In this document: positions 48,701-57,446 of the stretch, piece after piece
Position numbering within the stretch: the first letter of the stretch is position 1
Layout: each line of letters begins with the position of its first letter
Source: Persicimonas caeni
GTDB taxonomy: Bacteria; Myxococcota_A; Bradymonadia; Bradymonadales; Bradymonadaceae
Assembly (NCBI RefSeq): GCF_006517175.1
Contig: NZ_CP041186.1
Span: 4,181,074-4,245,073 of the forward strand
Direction: 5' to 3'
DNA length: 64,000 bases
Position numbers and translations under genes: made by a program
Notes under the pieces: model-generated
The model's database searches: none
What the model was told of the DNA's origin: nothing
What the model saw: the letters and a program-made list of their open reading frames with translations, nothing else

Positions 48701-51664
48701 CGCAAATTTGGGCAGTGGGGCGACGCCTTTTTTCTCATCGCCTTCTTCATGCTGTGGAGCGTACGGCGACAGCTACGTGCGGCGACAAAGGATGGCAACC
48801 TCGCCGACAACAACCGCGTCACCGAGCACCTCGACGTCGCACTCGAAGTCGGCAAACTAGAGCAGAAGCTATCCGAGCAGTCTGTGCCGCCCGAACTCCA
48901 GGGCACCCTATGGCAGGGAGCGTCGACGGACTGGGCCATGCTCGACGAGGCGTCTCAGTGGAGAGAAGCATATCGGCAGCGTTTGTCCAGCCTCGCAGCA
49001 CGCGAGTCGTGGTCGCAGTTGGCACAGGAAGAAGTCCTTCCCTGGCAAGGCGGGGGTGAGTTTGTCGATGCTTATCGAGCGGCGGTCGAGCGTCTATCGA
49101 AAGCCTACCAAGCCGTGGTCGAGGCGACCGAGTTCGATGAAGAGAGTATCTTGGCCGCGGAGACTTGGCTCGAAAACTTGGACGACATGGTAAGTGGCTG
49201 GCGTAGCTCGATGGGCGAGCTTCGCCCGTGGTCGCTGTACCTGCGAGCTCGTGCCAAAGTGAGCGACGTCGGCTTGCCGCCGATTGTCGATGGGCTGGAG
49301 CAGGGTGACGTCGAGGCCGAAGAGCTTCCGCTCATCTCTGAGAAGGCGGTGCTCTCCTGGTGGACCGAGCGCATGATCTCGGCTGACAAGCAGCTTGTCT
49401 CCTTCAGTGGGCTTAGCCACAGGCGAGCTATCGAGAAATTTCGCGAGCTCGACCGCAAGTCGTTCGAACTCGCACAAAAGGAGATTCGCGCTCGCCTCAG
49501 TGCACAGATCCCAGAGCCTCGTGCAACCTCGACGAGCTCGGAGATCGGCATCTTGCTGCGCGAGATTCAGAAGAAGTCTCGTCACATCCCCATCCGCGAA
49601 CTGTTCGATCGCATCCCTAACCTTCTGCCTCGGGTTGCGCCGTGCATGCTGATGAGCCCGATGAGCGTGGCACAGTATTTGAGTGACGACCCGGTGGATT
49701 TCGACGTCGTCGTCTTTGACGAGGCTTCACAGATTCCGCCGTGGGATGCGCTGGGCGCAATTTCGCGTGCCGACCAGTGCATTGTCGTGGGCGATTCCAA
49801 ACAGCTTCCACCGACGAGCTTCTTCAGCAAGACCTACGAAGACGAAGAGATCCAGGAGGTCGAAGATCTCGAGAGCATTCTCGACGAGTGCGTCGCCTCC
49901 GGTCTGCAGTCGCGCCGGCTGCGCTGGCACTACCGAAGCCGCGACGAATCGCTCATCGCGTTTTCGAATTTCCACTACTACGACAACGACCTGTTCACCT
50001 TCCCGAGCGCGATGGACGAACTCAGTTCGCTGGGTGTTTCCTATCGTCACATCGAGGAGGGCTACTACGACAAGGGACGCACGCGGACGAACGAGGCCGA
50101 GGCGCGCGCCATCGTCGCCGAGATTGTTCAGCGACTCAAGGACCCCGAGGACGCTCGACGCTCCATCGGCGTGGTCACCTTCAGCCAAGCGCAGCAAACG
50201 CTCATCGAGGACCTGCTCGACGAGGCGCGACGAGACAACCCCTCGATCGAGCCGTACTTTTCGGATGCGGTCGCCGAGCCGGTCTTCGTCAAGAACCTGG
50301 AGAATGTGCAGGGCGACGAGCGAGACATCATGATGTTCTCGATCTGCTATGCGCCCGATGAGAACGGCAAGCTCTCGATGAACTTCGGGCCGTTGAACCG
50401 AAAAGGCGGCGAGCGTCGACTCAACGTTGCCATCACCCGAGCACGCGAGCAATTGATTGTGTTCGCAAAGCTTCGTGCAGAGCAGATCGACCTGACGCGG
50501 ACATCGGCACGCGCTGTCGAACACCTCAAGACGTTCCTCAAGTACGCCGAGATTGGCCCGCGAGCCATCGCCGAGGCGACGACACGCTCGTCTGATTCCG
50601 CGGCGCATTCGGCCATCCAACGACGTATCGAGGAGTTTCTCAAAGACGCCGGATACGACGTCCGCACGAACGTCGGCTGCTCCGGTTATCAGGTCGACGT
50701 GGCGGTACGTCATCCCGACTATCCGGATACGTTCCTGCTCGGCATCGAGCTCGACGGCGAAAGCTACCGCTTGGGAAGTACGGCGCGGGATCGCGAGCGC
50801 ACGCGGCTCGCTGTTCTGAAGAGCCTGGGCTGGCGTATCCACCGCATCTGGACGGCCGACTGGTGGCACAACCGCGACCGCGAATTGGAGCGTCTCAAAG
50901 CCAGGCTCGAGGAGCTTCGGAAGGAAGAGCCTCCGGCGTTGACGACTGCGACCAATGAAGTCGTCGTCGCCGAGGCCGACGAAGAGGAGGACGACAAGGG
51001 ATTCGAGGACGTCGACGACGAACAACGAGCCTGGGTCGATGAGCTCCTGGACGGCGGACAGATCAACTACCTCGAGTTGGAGCGGGCTGTTCCGTACCGT
51101 GCCGCCGAACTTCGTGAAGACGTGCGAACGCAGGACCAGTTCAACAACGACAACAACCTTCCGGGCATCGCCCATAGCGTGATGAAAATCGTCGACAAGG
51201 AGTCGCCGGTTCTCACCGCCAGCGTGTTGCGCCGCGTTGTAAAGCACTGGGGCTATTCGCGTCTTTCGGGGCGTATCGAGAAGCGCATTTTGGACTCGCT
51301 TGCGTCGCTACCCGCTGGAAAGCGACCTCGACAGAAGGGTGAATTTCTCTGGTCTGCCGCCGTGACGCCATCGTCGTACCGTATCTTCCGTCCGTCGAAA
51401 GACGGTGAGACGCCGAGAGAAGCTGATGAAATCGCGCCCGAAGAGGCAGCCAATGCAGCCTATGCCATTCTTGGCTACAACATGTCGTTGCCGCCCGATG
51501 ACCTTTACCGAGAGACGGTGCGGGCGTTCGGATTCTCACAACTTGGCAGCAACCTTCGCGAGGTGGCCGAGGAGGCTGTGGAGCTGCTCGTAAAGCAGGG
51601 GCGGGCGACGGTGGATTCGGGAATGGTGAGTGTGGTGAAGAAGGAAGCGGCGATGGCCGAGTAG
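45734..51664 (+). CDS. Giant DUF4011-type helicase with Vsr-like nuclease and DUF3320 end
   Basis: This encodes 1976 aa. Residues about 95-300 look like a transglutaminase-type fold (NSRMGTCLDVTLLTAAALEH, then HPILVVIQGHAFVGVWL, with Cys and His). DUF4011 follows (LQRWRSKLLDLSLNNRLLNF, about 390). Superfamily-1 helicase motifs are GPPGTGKSQT (about 699), DEASQIPPWD (about 1330), WHYRSRDESLI, VQGDERDIM (about 1524) and NVAITRARE. At about 1665 IELDGESYRLG then GWRIHRIWTADW is a Vsr/DUF559-like nuclease core. The last ~140 residues form the DUF3320-type end. This is a known family of single-protein anti-phage candidates. It follows the sugar operon after 133 nt and has no tight partner. Confidence 0.85.
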   Translation: MDTSQFNWNDVEVTVEYGGVVNYALQQNRMPVVSALSLEHKGGDALRDVRVELATRVDGSEPWTAQLAKLEPEHIWNKRQINLDFPSDELAGLDERKRTELVLRLAAKNVEPAEFELPIEWLAYNEWHGVSVLPQILSAFVLPNHPDVVQVVTRMRDIMERWTGNGSLPGYQTGDPDQVRKMAASAYGALQELGFSYVDPPASFETAGQKVRTPEQMLNSRMGTCLDVTLLTAAALEHIGLHPILVVIQGHAFVGVWLREETFAEPIVDDPTQLRKRAKLSHALFFDPTLAVSGGGLSFEKAEAKALAHVEDFPIFEVAVDVRAARLTGIRPMASRVFDEDGRVRLLDHSNREDRVEAAAPSLRPDAAELEGRAQQHLARVAQLDEDEFGRLQRWRSKLLDLSLNNRLLNFKHTLSTAMLLHQDLGRLEDALATGKTFKLHPKPQMIGALSPMSDDVQQLYDDQDKLRELLDNDLDAKRLHSAYPPAEHAKRLKKIYRDARREMQESGVNLLHVAVGFLRWFDPNSPQTPRLAPLILLPAKLERVSATDNYKLSLTDDEALINHSLLEKLRQEFSLEVEGLSVLPEDASGLDIDLIFKQFREAILDAKGWDILEFAFLGILSFGKFMMWHDLRANEERLFDNPVAKRVLNPTENVVASEEDSSTQSTGDKVTDFCVMEADSSQLEAVRAASKRESFVLQGPPGTGKSQTITNIIAQCLADGRNILFVAEKKAALEVVYKRLSNVGLDDFCLRLHSDSANKRAVASQLGNALRQAKKHTPTEWDALVKKLEASRRPINAYVETLHRRRNIGLSIFEAVARLTELEDVQQIEVELETSADELGAEQFSATKEAVQSFADFAREVAPVSEHPLAAIRAEVLDPDRQRSLKEQLEELAGAISDVRKKLEELPDAVPAPDDQTLSALEAHAEAMAALSKRPTGGRLLAATSGWEMLAPRLQESIETGRELQQSRATLEERYTDELFELDLRDARRKFGQWGDAFFLIAFFMLWSVRRQLRAATKDGNLADNNRVTEHLDVALEVGKLEQKLSEQSVPPELQGTLWQGASTDWAMLDEASQWREAYRQRLSSLAARESWSQLAQEEVLPWQGGGEFVDAYRAAVERLSKAYQAVVEATEFDEESILAAETWLENLDDMVSGWRSSMGELRPWSLYLRARAKVSDVGLPPIVDGLEQGDVEAEELPLISEKAVLSWWTERMISADKQLVSFSGLSHRRAIEKFRELDRKSFELAQKEIRARLSAQIPEPRATSTSSEIGILLREIQKKSRHIPIRELFDRIPNLLPRVAPCMLMSPMSVAQYLSDDPVDFDVVVFDEASQIPPWDALGAISRADQCIVVGDSKQLPPTSFFSKTYEDEEIQEVEDLESILDECVASGLQSRRLRWHYRSRDESLIAFSNFHYYDNDLFTFPSAMDELSSLGVSYRHIEEGYYDKGRTRTNEAEARAIVAEIVQRLKDPEDARRSIGVVTFSQAQQTLIEDLLDEARRDNPSIEPYFSDAVAEPVFVKNLENVQGDERDIMMFSICYAPDENGKLSMNFGPLNRKGGERRLNVAITRAREQLIVFAKLRAEQIDLTRTSARAVEHLKTFLKYAEIGPRAIAEATTRSSDSAAHSAIQRRIEEFLKDAGYDVRTNVGCSGYQVDVAVRHPDYPDTFLLGIELDGESYRLGSTARDRERTRLAVLKSLGWRIHRIWTADWWHNRDRELERLKARLEELRKEEPPALTTATNEVVVAEADEEEDDKGFEDVDDEQRAWVDELLDGGQINYLELERAVPYRAAELREDVRTQDQFNNDNNLPGIAHSVMKIVDKESPVLTASVLRRVVKHWGYSRLSGRIEKRILDSLASLPAGKRPRQKGEFLWSAAVTPSSYRIFRPSKDGETPREADEIAPEEAANAAYAILGYNMSLPPDDLYRETVRAFGFSQLGSNLREVAEEAVELLVKQGRATVDSGMVSVVKKEAAMAE

Positions 51665-51763
51665 GAACGTATGTAAATTCCGGTGCACCGGAAATTTTCG
51701 TCCGCTCATTTCCGGTGGTAATGTTGACTTGGACCGGGTTCCTCGCGACTGGCAAGACCAAGA

Positions 51764-53008
51764 ATGACTGTTTCTCCCGAAGACTTCTTCCGATTCGCCA
51801 GCAAGTATCCGAGGCTGCTGGTGGCGTTGTTCGAGCGCAGCCGCGCGATTGATGAGGTCGATCTGCGCGCGCTTATCGAGCGTCACGCGTCCCAGGCGGC
51901 ACCGAGCCTGGAGACTATCTATACCCAGTTGTTCGACTACGGGTTTTTGCAGGAGGCACCGGGCGCCGATTTGATTTTCGAGCTCAGCGGGCCGGTGCGC
52001 AGCCTGCTTGCCTGGCTGCTCAAGCGCCAGCAGTTGGCTACCGCTGAGGTGGTCATGGGTTACGTGAAGCGTCTGGGGCAGCTGACCGCCGAGATCGATC
52101 AGGCCCTCGACAGCGGGCGCGCCCACGCGCTCTCCCAGCCAATAGAGGAAGCCGACCACACCCTCGACAGCATCCGGGACATGGCTGAGGCGAATTTCGA
52201 GGCCATAACCACCCAGGCCTCGAATCTTAGAAGCCAGCGCGACCAGATTCGGGCGCGCGAGCGCTTCGAGATCGTCAACCGCGTTTGGGAGCAGGTACTC
52301 GTGCCGCTGGGCCAGCTCATCGAGGTCGGCGGTGCCTTGGACGTGAGTCTCAACAAGCTGGCCGGCGTGTTGGCGCGTGCTCCGGAGCTAAGCGGCTTGC
52401 CTCGTCCGACCCGGCGCGCTCTGCAGCGCACCGGCGCCAGGCTCGTGCGCACCCGCCGCATCGCCGGGGACCGCCATCGCGAGGCGATCGCGGAGATTGC
52501 GCCGCTCTACAAGCGACTTCGCGCCGATAGCCGACTGCTCGACGGCGCCAGCGCATTACTTCGACGGCTGTGGGCACAAGGGGCGTCAGGGCTAGATGTT
52601 GACGAGCGTCTCGCCTTGGTCAGTTGGCGCCCTTACGGCCTTGTCAGTGATGACCGACTATTGGCGCGCTTCGTCAGCCTGCAGGGCTACGAGCCCGAAG
52701 AAGAAGTTGAGATCGCCGCAGCTCCGCCGCCGGTAGAGCACCGCTTCCTTCTACGTGAGGAGGTTGCCGATGCACTCGCCGCCTCCGGTACAATCGACGA
52801 TGTGCTCGCCTTCATGAGCCGGCACTGGCCGGACCACGGGCTCGCCGAGCTCTTGCGTGCCTACGGATGGGTCTATCGGGGGGACTTCGGCTCCGTAGAC
52901 GTTCCCGAGGATGCCGGCGAGCGCCAGTACCGGGTTGGAGATACCACGGTTACTGCCTGGCCGCTTCGCTACCAAGCTGAGCATCTACCCACAGGAGGGG
53001 CGGTATGA
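51764..53008 (+). CDS. jetA: Wadjet JetA, kleisin-like subunit
   Basis: This encodes a 414-aa helical protein with an N-terminal winged-helix-like part (MTVSPEDFFRFASKYPRLLV, then LETIYTQLFDYGFLQE) and long helices (TLDSIRDMAEANFEAITTQA). This is the layout of the JetA/MksF/MukF-type subunit that bridges the SMC heads. It is first in a four-gene operon in JetA-B-C-D order with ATGA overlaps. Its ribosome site is weak and the 99-nt gap from the upstream helicase gene may hold the promoter. The product works with JetB and JetC as a condensin-like complex against circular plasmids. Confidence 0.78.
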   Translation: MTVSPEDFFRFASKYPRLLVALFERSRAIDEVDLRALIERHASQAAPSLETIYTQLFDYGFLQEAPGADLIFELSGPVRSLLAWLLKRQQLATAEVVMGYVKRLGQLTAEIDQALDSGRAHALSQPIEEADHTLDSIRDMAEANFEAITTQASNLRSQRDQIRARERFEIVNRVWEQVLVPLGQLIEVGGALDVSLNKLAGVLARAPELSGLPRPTRRALQRTGARLVRTRRIAGDRHREAIAEIAPLYKRLRADSRLLDGASALLRRLWAQGASGLDVDERLALVSWRPYGLVSDDRLLARFVSLQGYEPEEEVEIAAAPPPVEHRFLLREEVADALAASGTIDDVLAFMSRHWPDHGLAELLRAYGWVYRGDFGSVDVPEDAGERQYRVGDTTVTAWPLRYQAEHLPTGGAV

Positions 53009-53550
53009 ATGCGAGCGATGCTACCGATCTACCCCATCTGGCTGAGGTCTTCGACCTATTGCGTAAGGGGCGGCATGTTTGCGAGGAGGACCATCGAATC
53101 TACTTTGCACTTCGCCAGCGCTTCGAGGATTTTCGCCACCTCTTCGATGCTCTGGGCTTCGAGTTAGTGCGCCACGAGCGCAAGTTCTTCTACTTTCGGG
53201 GCACCGGCGAGCTAGGCACCGGTGCGAGCCAAATGGTTGTCTTCTTCTTGGTGCTCATCGAGGCGCTGGGAGATGACGGGCGTGACGTGCACGCCGCGAT
53301 CTTTGACGAGGAACATCGCGTGGCCGACTTGCCTCATTTGCGCCAGGAGCGCCACCGACGCCTATGCGCCGAGGTAGGCATTCACGGGGAGGATGAGTTG
53401 GACACTCAACTGCAGCGCATGGAGCGCTACGGCTTCGCCGAAGTGAACGGTGATTCTTTTCGATTTCGCGCACCGGTCTGGCGATTTGTTGAGCTGTGTT
53501 ATGAAGCCGCCGACGCCCTCGATGAGGCTAGTGATCAGGAGGGCGCATGA
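53005..53550 (+). CDS. jetB: Wadjet JetB, MukE-like subunit
   Basis: This encodes 181 aa. A tandem winged-helix pattern is suggested by LAEVFDLLRKGRHVCEEDHR, FDALGFELVRHERKFFYFRG, and LDTQLQRMERYGFAEVNGDS. This matches the MukE/MksE-like kite subunit that binds the JetA kleisin. It overlaps both neighbours by ATGA. Length is in the usual range for JetB. Confidence 0.78.
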   Translation: MNASDATDLPHLAEVFDLLRKGRHVCEEDHRIYFALRQRFEDFRHLFDALGFELVRHERKFFYFRGTGELGTGASQMVVFFLVLIEALGDDGRDVHAAIFDEEHRVADLPHLRQERHRRLCAEVGIHGEDELDTQLQRMERYGFAEVNGDSFRFRAPVWRFVELCYEAADALDEASDQEGA

Positions 53551-56315
53551 CCGCGCAGCGCGGACCGCAACGCCTGATTCTCATTCGATCGGGAGTCTAT
53601 GACTTTGCCGAGATCGAGCTGGACGAACCGTTACACCTGGTCGCCGCCAACAACACCGGTAAGACCACGCTCATCGCCGCGCTGCAGTTTTTGTATCTGG
53701 ACAACTTCCAGCAGATGTACTTCGCCCACTCACGTGACGCGACCAAACGCTACTATTTTGCCCATCCCAATAGCTTCATCATGTTTGAGTGCATGACGCA
53801 GGTTGGCTTGCGCGTGGTGGGCGTGCGAGGGCTGGGACCCGGCCAGGGCTACGGCTTCCAGCGGTTTACCTACGAGGGGGCCTTCGAGCGCGAGGATTTT
53901 CTCGACGGTCGCGTCAGCCGAAGCTGGGAGGACGTGCGTACCAGGCTACTCGACCGCAGGCTTCAGAACCTAGAAGCCAAAGATCTGCACCGCGCGCTGG
54001 TAGGGAGTCACAGCGATGTCGTGCTGGGGCTGGTGCCGCTTCGAAGCGCGGCTACCTACGAAAGTTTCGGTTTTCTGTTTCGCAACCTTCTGCGCCTTTC
54101 CCACTTGCCGGCAAGCGAACTAATCAACCTGCTCATTAAGGTCAATCAGCACGAGCTGAGCCGTGTCGCCGTCGACCTGCGTCGTGATTTCGAGGATCAA
54201 TACCGTACCGCCAAACAGCAGGCCGCCGAGGTTGAAGAGCTCGCGGCGGTCGAGCCCCATATCGAGACGGCGCTCTCTACTATCGAGAAGCGCGATAACG
54301 CCCAGGCTGCCTGTATAGTAACATGGCAACAGCTGCAGGTGGCCGCCCAGGCCGAACATAAACGGCTGACCGAGAATTTGCAGGCGGCAGTGGACGATGA
54401 GCAGCGACTCGCCGATGAGCTTTCTGACGTCGAGCAGAGGCGTACCGAGCTCGACTTCGCGATCGACGACCACAACCGACGCGCCGCGGTGACCCGTGCG
54501 GAGATAGCCCATCTAGACGAGTTGCGCGAGCGGTTCGCCCAGTTTGACGCCGATGTCCAAAGGCGGCGGCGCACAGATTTGCAGGCACAGTTCGAGGACC
54601 TTGTCGGTCGGCTGCATGGGCTTGCCGACGACGATTTGGCACGTGTCCAGCGCGAGCTCGACCGCGTGCGCAGTGGGCTGCAACGCAACCGCCAACTGCT
54701 CGCTAATTTGGCTGACGCTGCGGTGACTTATCTTCGCCAGCGCTCGCAGTTGAGCGATGAGGACCTCGAGCGTGTCTTCTCAATGATACACCCTGATTTA
54801 CTGCGCGTGCGCATTGGCGCTGACGGCGCCGACGTGCGTGACGAGGCAGGACTCTTTGCGCGGCTTCGCACCATCGCTGCCAGCTTCGACAAGGATGGCT
54901 ACTGCGACGATACTGTGCGGCTGCCGGCTTCGGTGCTGCCCGAACCGCCTGATCTGGCGGTGTTCTCGGAGCCCGAGCGCATCCAAGAAGAAGTCAGCCA
55001 ACTTGAGCGGCGCGCGCACATTCTCGAGCAGAAACTCCAAGATATCCGACGCCGTGCCGAACTTGAAGAGCGCCGTGATCAGGCCGACCAGCAGATCAAA
55101 CGACTCGACCGCGATTTGGCCAACTACGCCGACTGGCGTGAGGCCGAGGAGGGCCGAGCCGAGTTGGAAGAGGGACTGGTTGACATAGAACGGACGCTCG
55201 CTGAGCTCGTCGAGCAACGAGACGCAAACACTCAACTTCGCGACCGGTTCAAAGCCGATATCGCCGAGGCACAGCGGCGCCAGAAGAGACAACGTGAGCA
55301 AATACAGGAGTTGGGTCGCAAACTCGACGCACTTGAGCCGCCGCCCGACATGCTCGATTCGTCGTCGGCCTTAGACCCTTCTCAGTCCGAGCTCGCTGTG
55401 GGCGAACTGCCGCTTGACACACTTCTCGGGCGGTTTCACAAGATGACTTCCAAGTACGAGCGCTACTTCCAAGAAGCCCAGACACATCTTAAGGACATCG
55501 ACCACAGGACGACGTCGCGCTATGCCGGCAAGGACGAAGCCTCTACGGTCGAGAACCTCATCGAGGCGCGCGAGGCTCTCGATGATCAGAGACAGGCGCT
55601 CTCGGAGCTGTGGCAGGGCATCGTGCGCGGGCTGCACCGAGAGCTTCAGGACCTTCGTAACAGCCTCGATAAGCTCAAGCAGCAGGTGAGCCGGCTGAAC
55701 CGCTCGCTGGGAGCGCGTCAAATCTCCAACCTCGCCGGTTTGAGGTTGGTGGTCCGCGAAAACGAACGGTTGGTCGCCAAGATTGACACTGTACTCGAGT
55801 GGGAGCGCGCACCGCTCTTCGTCGGCGGGCGTGCTGCCCAAGAATCGCTGCAGTCCATCGCTAATCTGCTGGAGGACTACCCGCAGCTTCGCCTCGAACA
55901 GCTCTTCGAGTTGCGCTTCCAGATCGAGGATGCCTCCGGCGCCAAAAAGTCTTTCGAGGCGCTCGACCGCATCGAATCGCAGGGGACGACCACGACGATC
56001 AAGGTCATCATTCACTTGGAGTTGTTGCGCATGCTGCTCGAGGAGGACCGCGCGCGCATCCCGTTCTTCCTCGACGAGGTGTCCGTGCTCGACGACCAGA
56101 ATCTGCGCGGCATCATCGAGCATGCACGGCAGATGAACTTCGTGCCCCTGGTTGCTAGCCCCGATGCGCGCGACTGTGTAGATACGCTGTACTTCTTGAG
56201 CGCTTCTGAGGGCCGCGTTGTGCTGGATTGCCGCTCGCGCATGCGCTTGGATCGCCAGGACGAAGACGAACACGATGCTCTGGCGCGCGACGGGGAGGTC
56301 GTCCATGAGCGTTGA
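53547..56315 (+). CDS. jetC: Wadjet JetC, SMC/MukB-like ATPase
   Basis: This encodes 922 aa. The head motifs are an N-terminal Walker A AANNTGKTTLI (33-43, the first Gly replaced by Ala), and at the C-terminal end a signature-like ESQGTTTTIKV (about 808) and Walker B IPFFLDEVSVLDDQNL (about 838). Between lie two long coiled-coil arms (for example AEVEELAAVEPHIETALSTI and LEQKLQDIRRRAELEERRDQ). It is the DNA-extruding motor of the complex. It overlaps jetB by ATGA, and jetD starts 11 nt before its end. Confidence 0.85.
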   Translation: MTAQRGPQRLILIRSGVYDFAEIELDEPLHLVAANNTGKTTLIAALQFLYLDNFQQMYFAHSRDATKRYYFAHPNSFIMFECMTQVGLRVVGVRGLGPGQGYGFQRFTYEGAFEREDFLDGRVSRSWEDVRTRLLDRRLQNLEAKDLHRALVGSHSDVVLGLVPLRSAATYESFGFLFRNLLRLSHLPASELINLLIKVNQHELSRVAVDLRRDFEDQYRTAKQQAAEVEELAAVEPHIETALSTIEKRDNAQAACIVTWQQLQVAAQAEHKRLTENLQAAVDDEQRLADELSDVEQRRTELDFAIDDHNRRAAVTRAEIAHLDELRERFAQFDADVQRRRRTDLQAQFEDLVGRLHGLADDDLARVQRELDRVRSGLQRNRQLLANLADAAVTYLRQRSQLSDEDLERVFSMIHPDLLRVRIGADGADVRDEAGLFARLRTIAASFDKDGYCDDTVRLPASVLPEPPDLAVFSEPERIQEEVSQLERRAHILEQKLQDIRRRAELEERRDQADQQIKRLDRDLANYADWREAEEGRAELEEGLVDIERTLAELVEQRDANTQLRDRFKADIAEAQRRQKRQREQIQELGRKLDALEPPPDMLDSSSALDPSQSELAVGELPLDTLLGRFHKMTSKYERYFQEAQTHLKDIDHRTTSRYAGKDEASTVENLIEAREALDDQRQALSELWQGIVRGLHRELQDLRNSLDKLKQQVSRLNRSLGARQISNLAGLRLVVRENERLVAKIDTVLEWERAPLFVGGRAAQESLQSIANLLEDYPQLRLEQLFELRFQIEDASGAKKSFEALDRIESQGTTTTIKVIIHLELLRMLLEEDRARIPFFLDEVSVLDDQNLRGIIEHARQMNFVPLVASPDARDCVDTLYFLSASEGRVVLDCRSRMRLDRQDEDEHDALARDGEVVHER

Positions 56316-57177
56316 TGCACTGGCCGATCGACTCGCCAGACTGCTCGACGAGGGCTCGTGCCCCGCCTCGGCCTTGAGCCGGGCGATGCGTCGGCGTCTG
56401 CAGCCGCTGTTCAACCTAGGGGTGCTCGTCGAGCGGCGCGCGGGAGCGGGATTTCGTGTCCAGTTGACTAGCCCGGAGGCACTTCTTCGCTGGATTGCCC
56501 GGGAGTATCCCTACGGGCTCGATGGCACCGATAAGGAGCTGCCTTCGCGCGCGCGTGGAATGGCCAACTTCGCCGACTCCAAGCGCGGCAGGGGCGTCGA
56601 CGCCAGTCTGTTACAGCTCCGCGGATTCGGTGATGCGGTGCTGCGTCATGCCGACGGTGACATGCCCGTCGCCGAACTGACCCGCCGGTTCGGCGTCGCC
56701 TCGCTCGTGCTCGAAGAGCCTTTCGAGTGGGCTTTTTCAGGCCGTCTGACGATCGTTGAGAACTTAGAGTTCTTTCTAAGTGTCGAGCACCTCATCACCG
56801 ATGTTGAAGTTGCGCTGTGGAGCCGCGGCCGCACCAGCAGTCGCGTGCTCAATTGGCTGGCCTCCCCACCCATGGCCCAAGCTACGGTCATTCACGCTGG
56901 CGACTACGACCCGGTCGGCCTCGACGAGTACCTCAAGCTTGCGGATGCTCTGTCGCTCGTCGGGGAGAGCACCCGTGTCGAACTGTTCGTTCCCGACGAC
57001 TTCGTCGAGCGGCTGCAGCGCTTTGGACGTGCCGAACTCCTGAGCGATTCGGCCGAGGTGTTAGAGCGTGTGCGCAGCCAAGCCGACGACGCCGTGCGCG
57101 GTGTGCTTGCCGAGATCGACCGAATTGGGAAGGGACTCGAACAGGAGGGATTGCTGATTTCGCTTGATGGCGCGTGA
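56305..57177 (+). CDS. jetD: Wadjet JetD, Toprim nuclease subunit
   Basis: This encodes 290 aa from ATG 56305, which has GGGGAGG upstream inside jetC. The N-terminal part is a winged-helix arm (ASALSRAMRRRLQPLFNLGV). The C-terminal Toprim domain shows E152 (VENLEFFLS) and the D-x-D pair D200/D202 (HAGDYDPVGLDEYL), the metal site that cleaves plasmid DNA once the SMC motor has extruded it. All catalytic residues are in place. I did not assign a Wadjet subtype. It is the last gene of the island. Confidence 0.83.
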   Translation: MSVDALADRLARLLDEGSCPASALSRAMRRRLQPLFNLGVLVERRAGAGFRVQLTSPEALLRWIAREYPYGLDGTDKELPSRARGMANFADSKRGRGVDASLLQLRGFGDAVLRHADGDMPVAELTRRFGVASLVLEEPFEWAFSGRLTIVENLEFFLSVEHLITDVEVALWSRGRTSSRVLNWLASPPMAQATVIHAGDYDPVGLDEYLKLADALSLVGESTRVELFVPDDFVERLQRFGRAELLSDSAEVLERVRSQADDAVRGVLAEIDRIGKGLEQEGLLISLDGA

Positions 57178-57298
57178 GGCAATGTGCTGAGCGCCGCGTG
57201 GTTGAGACGGAAATGACGCAGCGGTGCTGTCTTTCGACCAGTCCTAAGATGGCAAGTCCCACAGTCGATTGCTCGAGTCCATATTGCCAACTTCCTCC

Positions 57299-57342
57299 AA
57301 GTCCCACATCTCACCCACCAACTCCCACACAAAGTCCCACAT
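57299..57342 (+). repeat. Candidate integrase arm-type sites, element 3 end
   Basis: Four consecutive 11-bp units (AAGTCCCACAT, CTCACCCACCA, ACTCCCACACA, AAGTCCCACAT) with a fifth separate copy at 57254-57264 lie 105 bp before att copy C. The 11-bp phase and the C-C-C-A core are shared with the repeats at 7699 and 10314, at similar distance and the same side of each att copy. Confidence 0.5.
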
Positions 57343-57446
57343 CGCTGCGTGTCGGGTCCTGCTTCGCGTTATCGTAACGTGTCGCAAAATCGCGGCGCTG
57401 CGGGGCCCTTTGCGGGGTTTAGGCTTTTCGAAGAGAGTTCTGTGGA

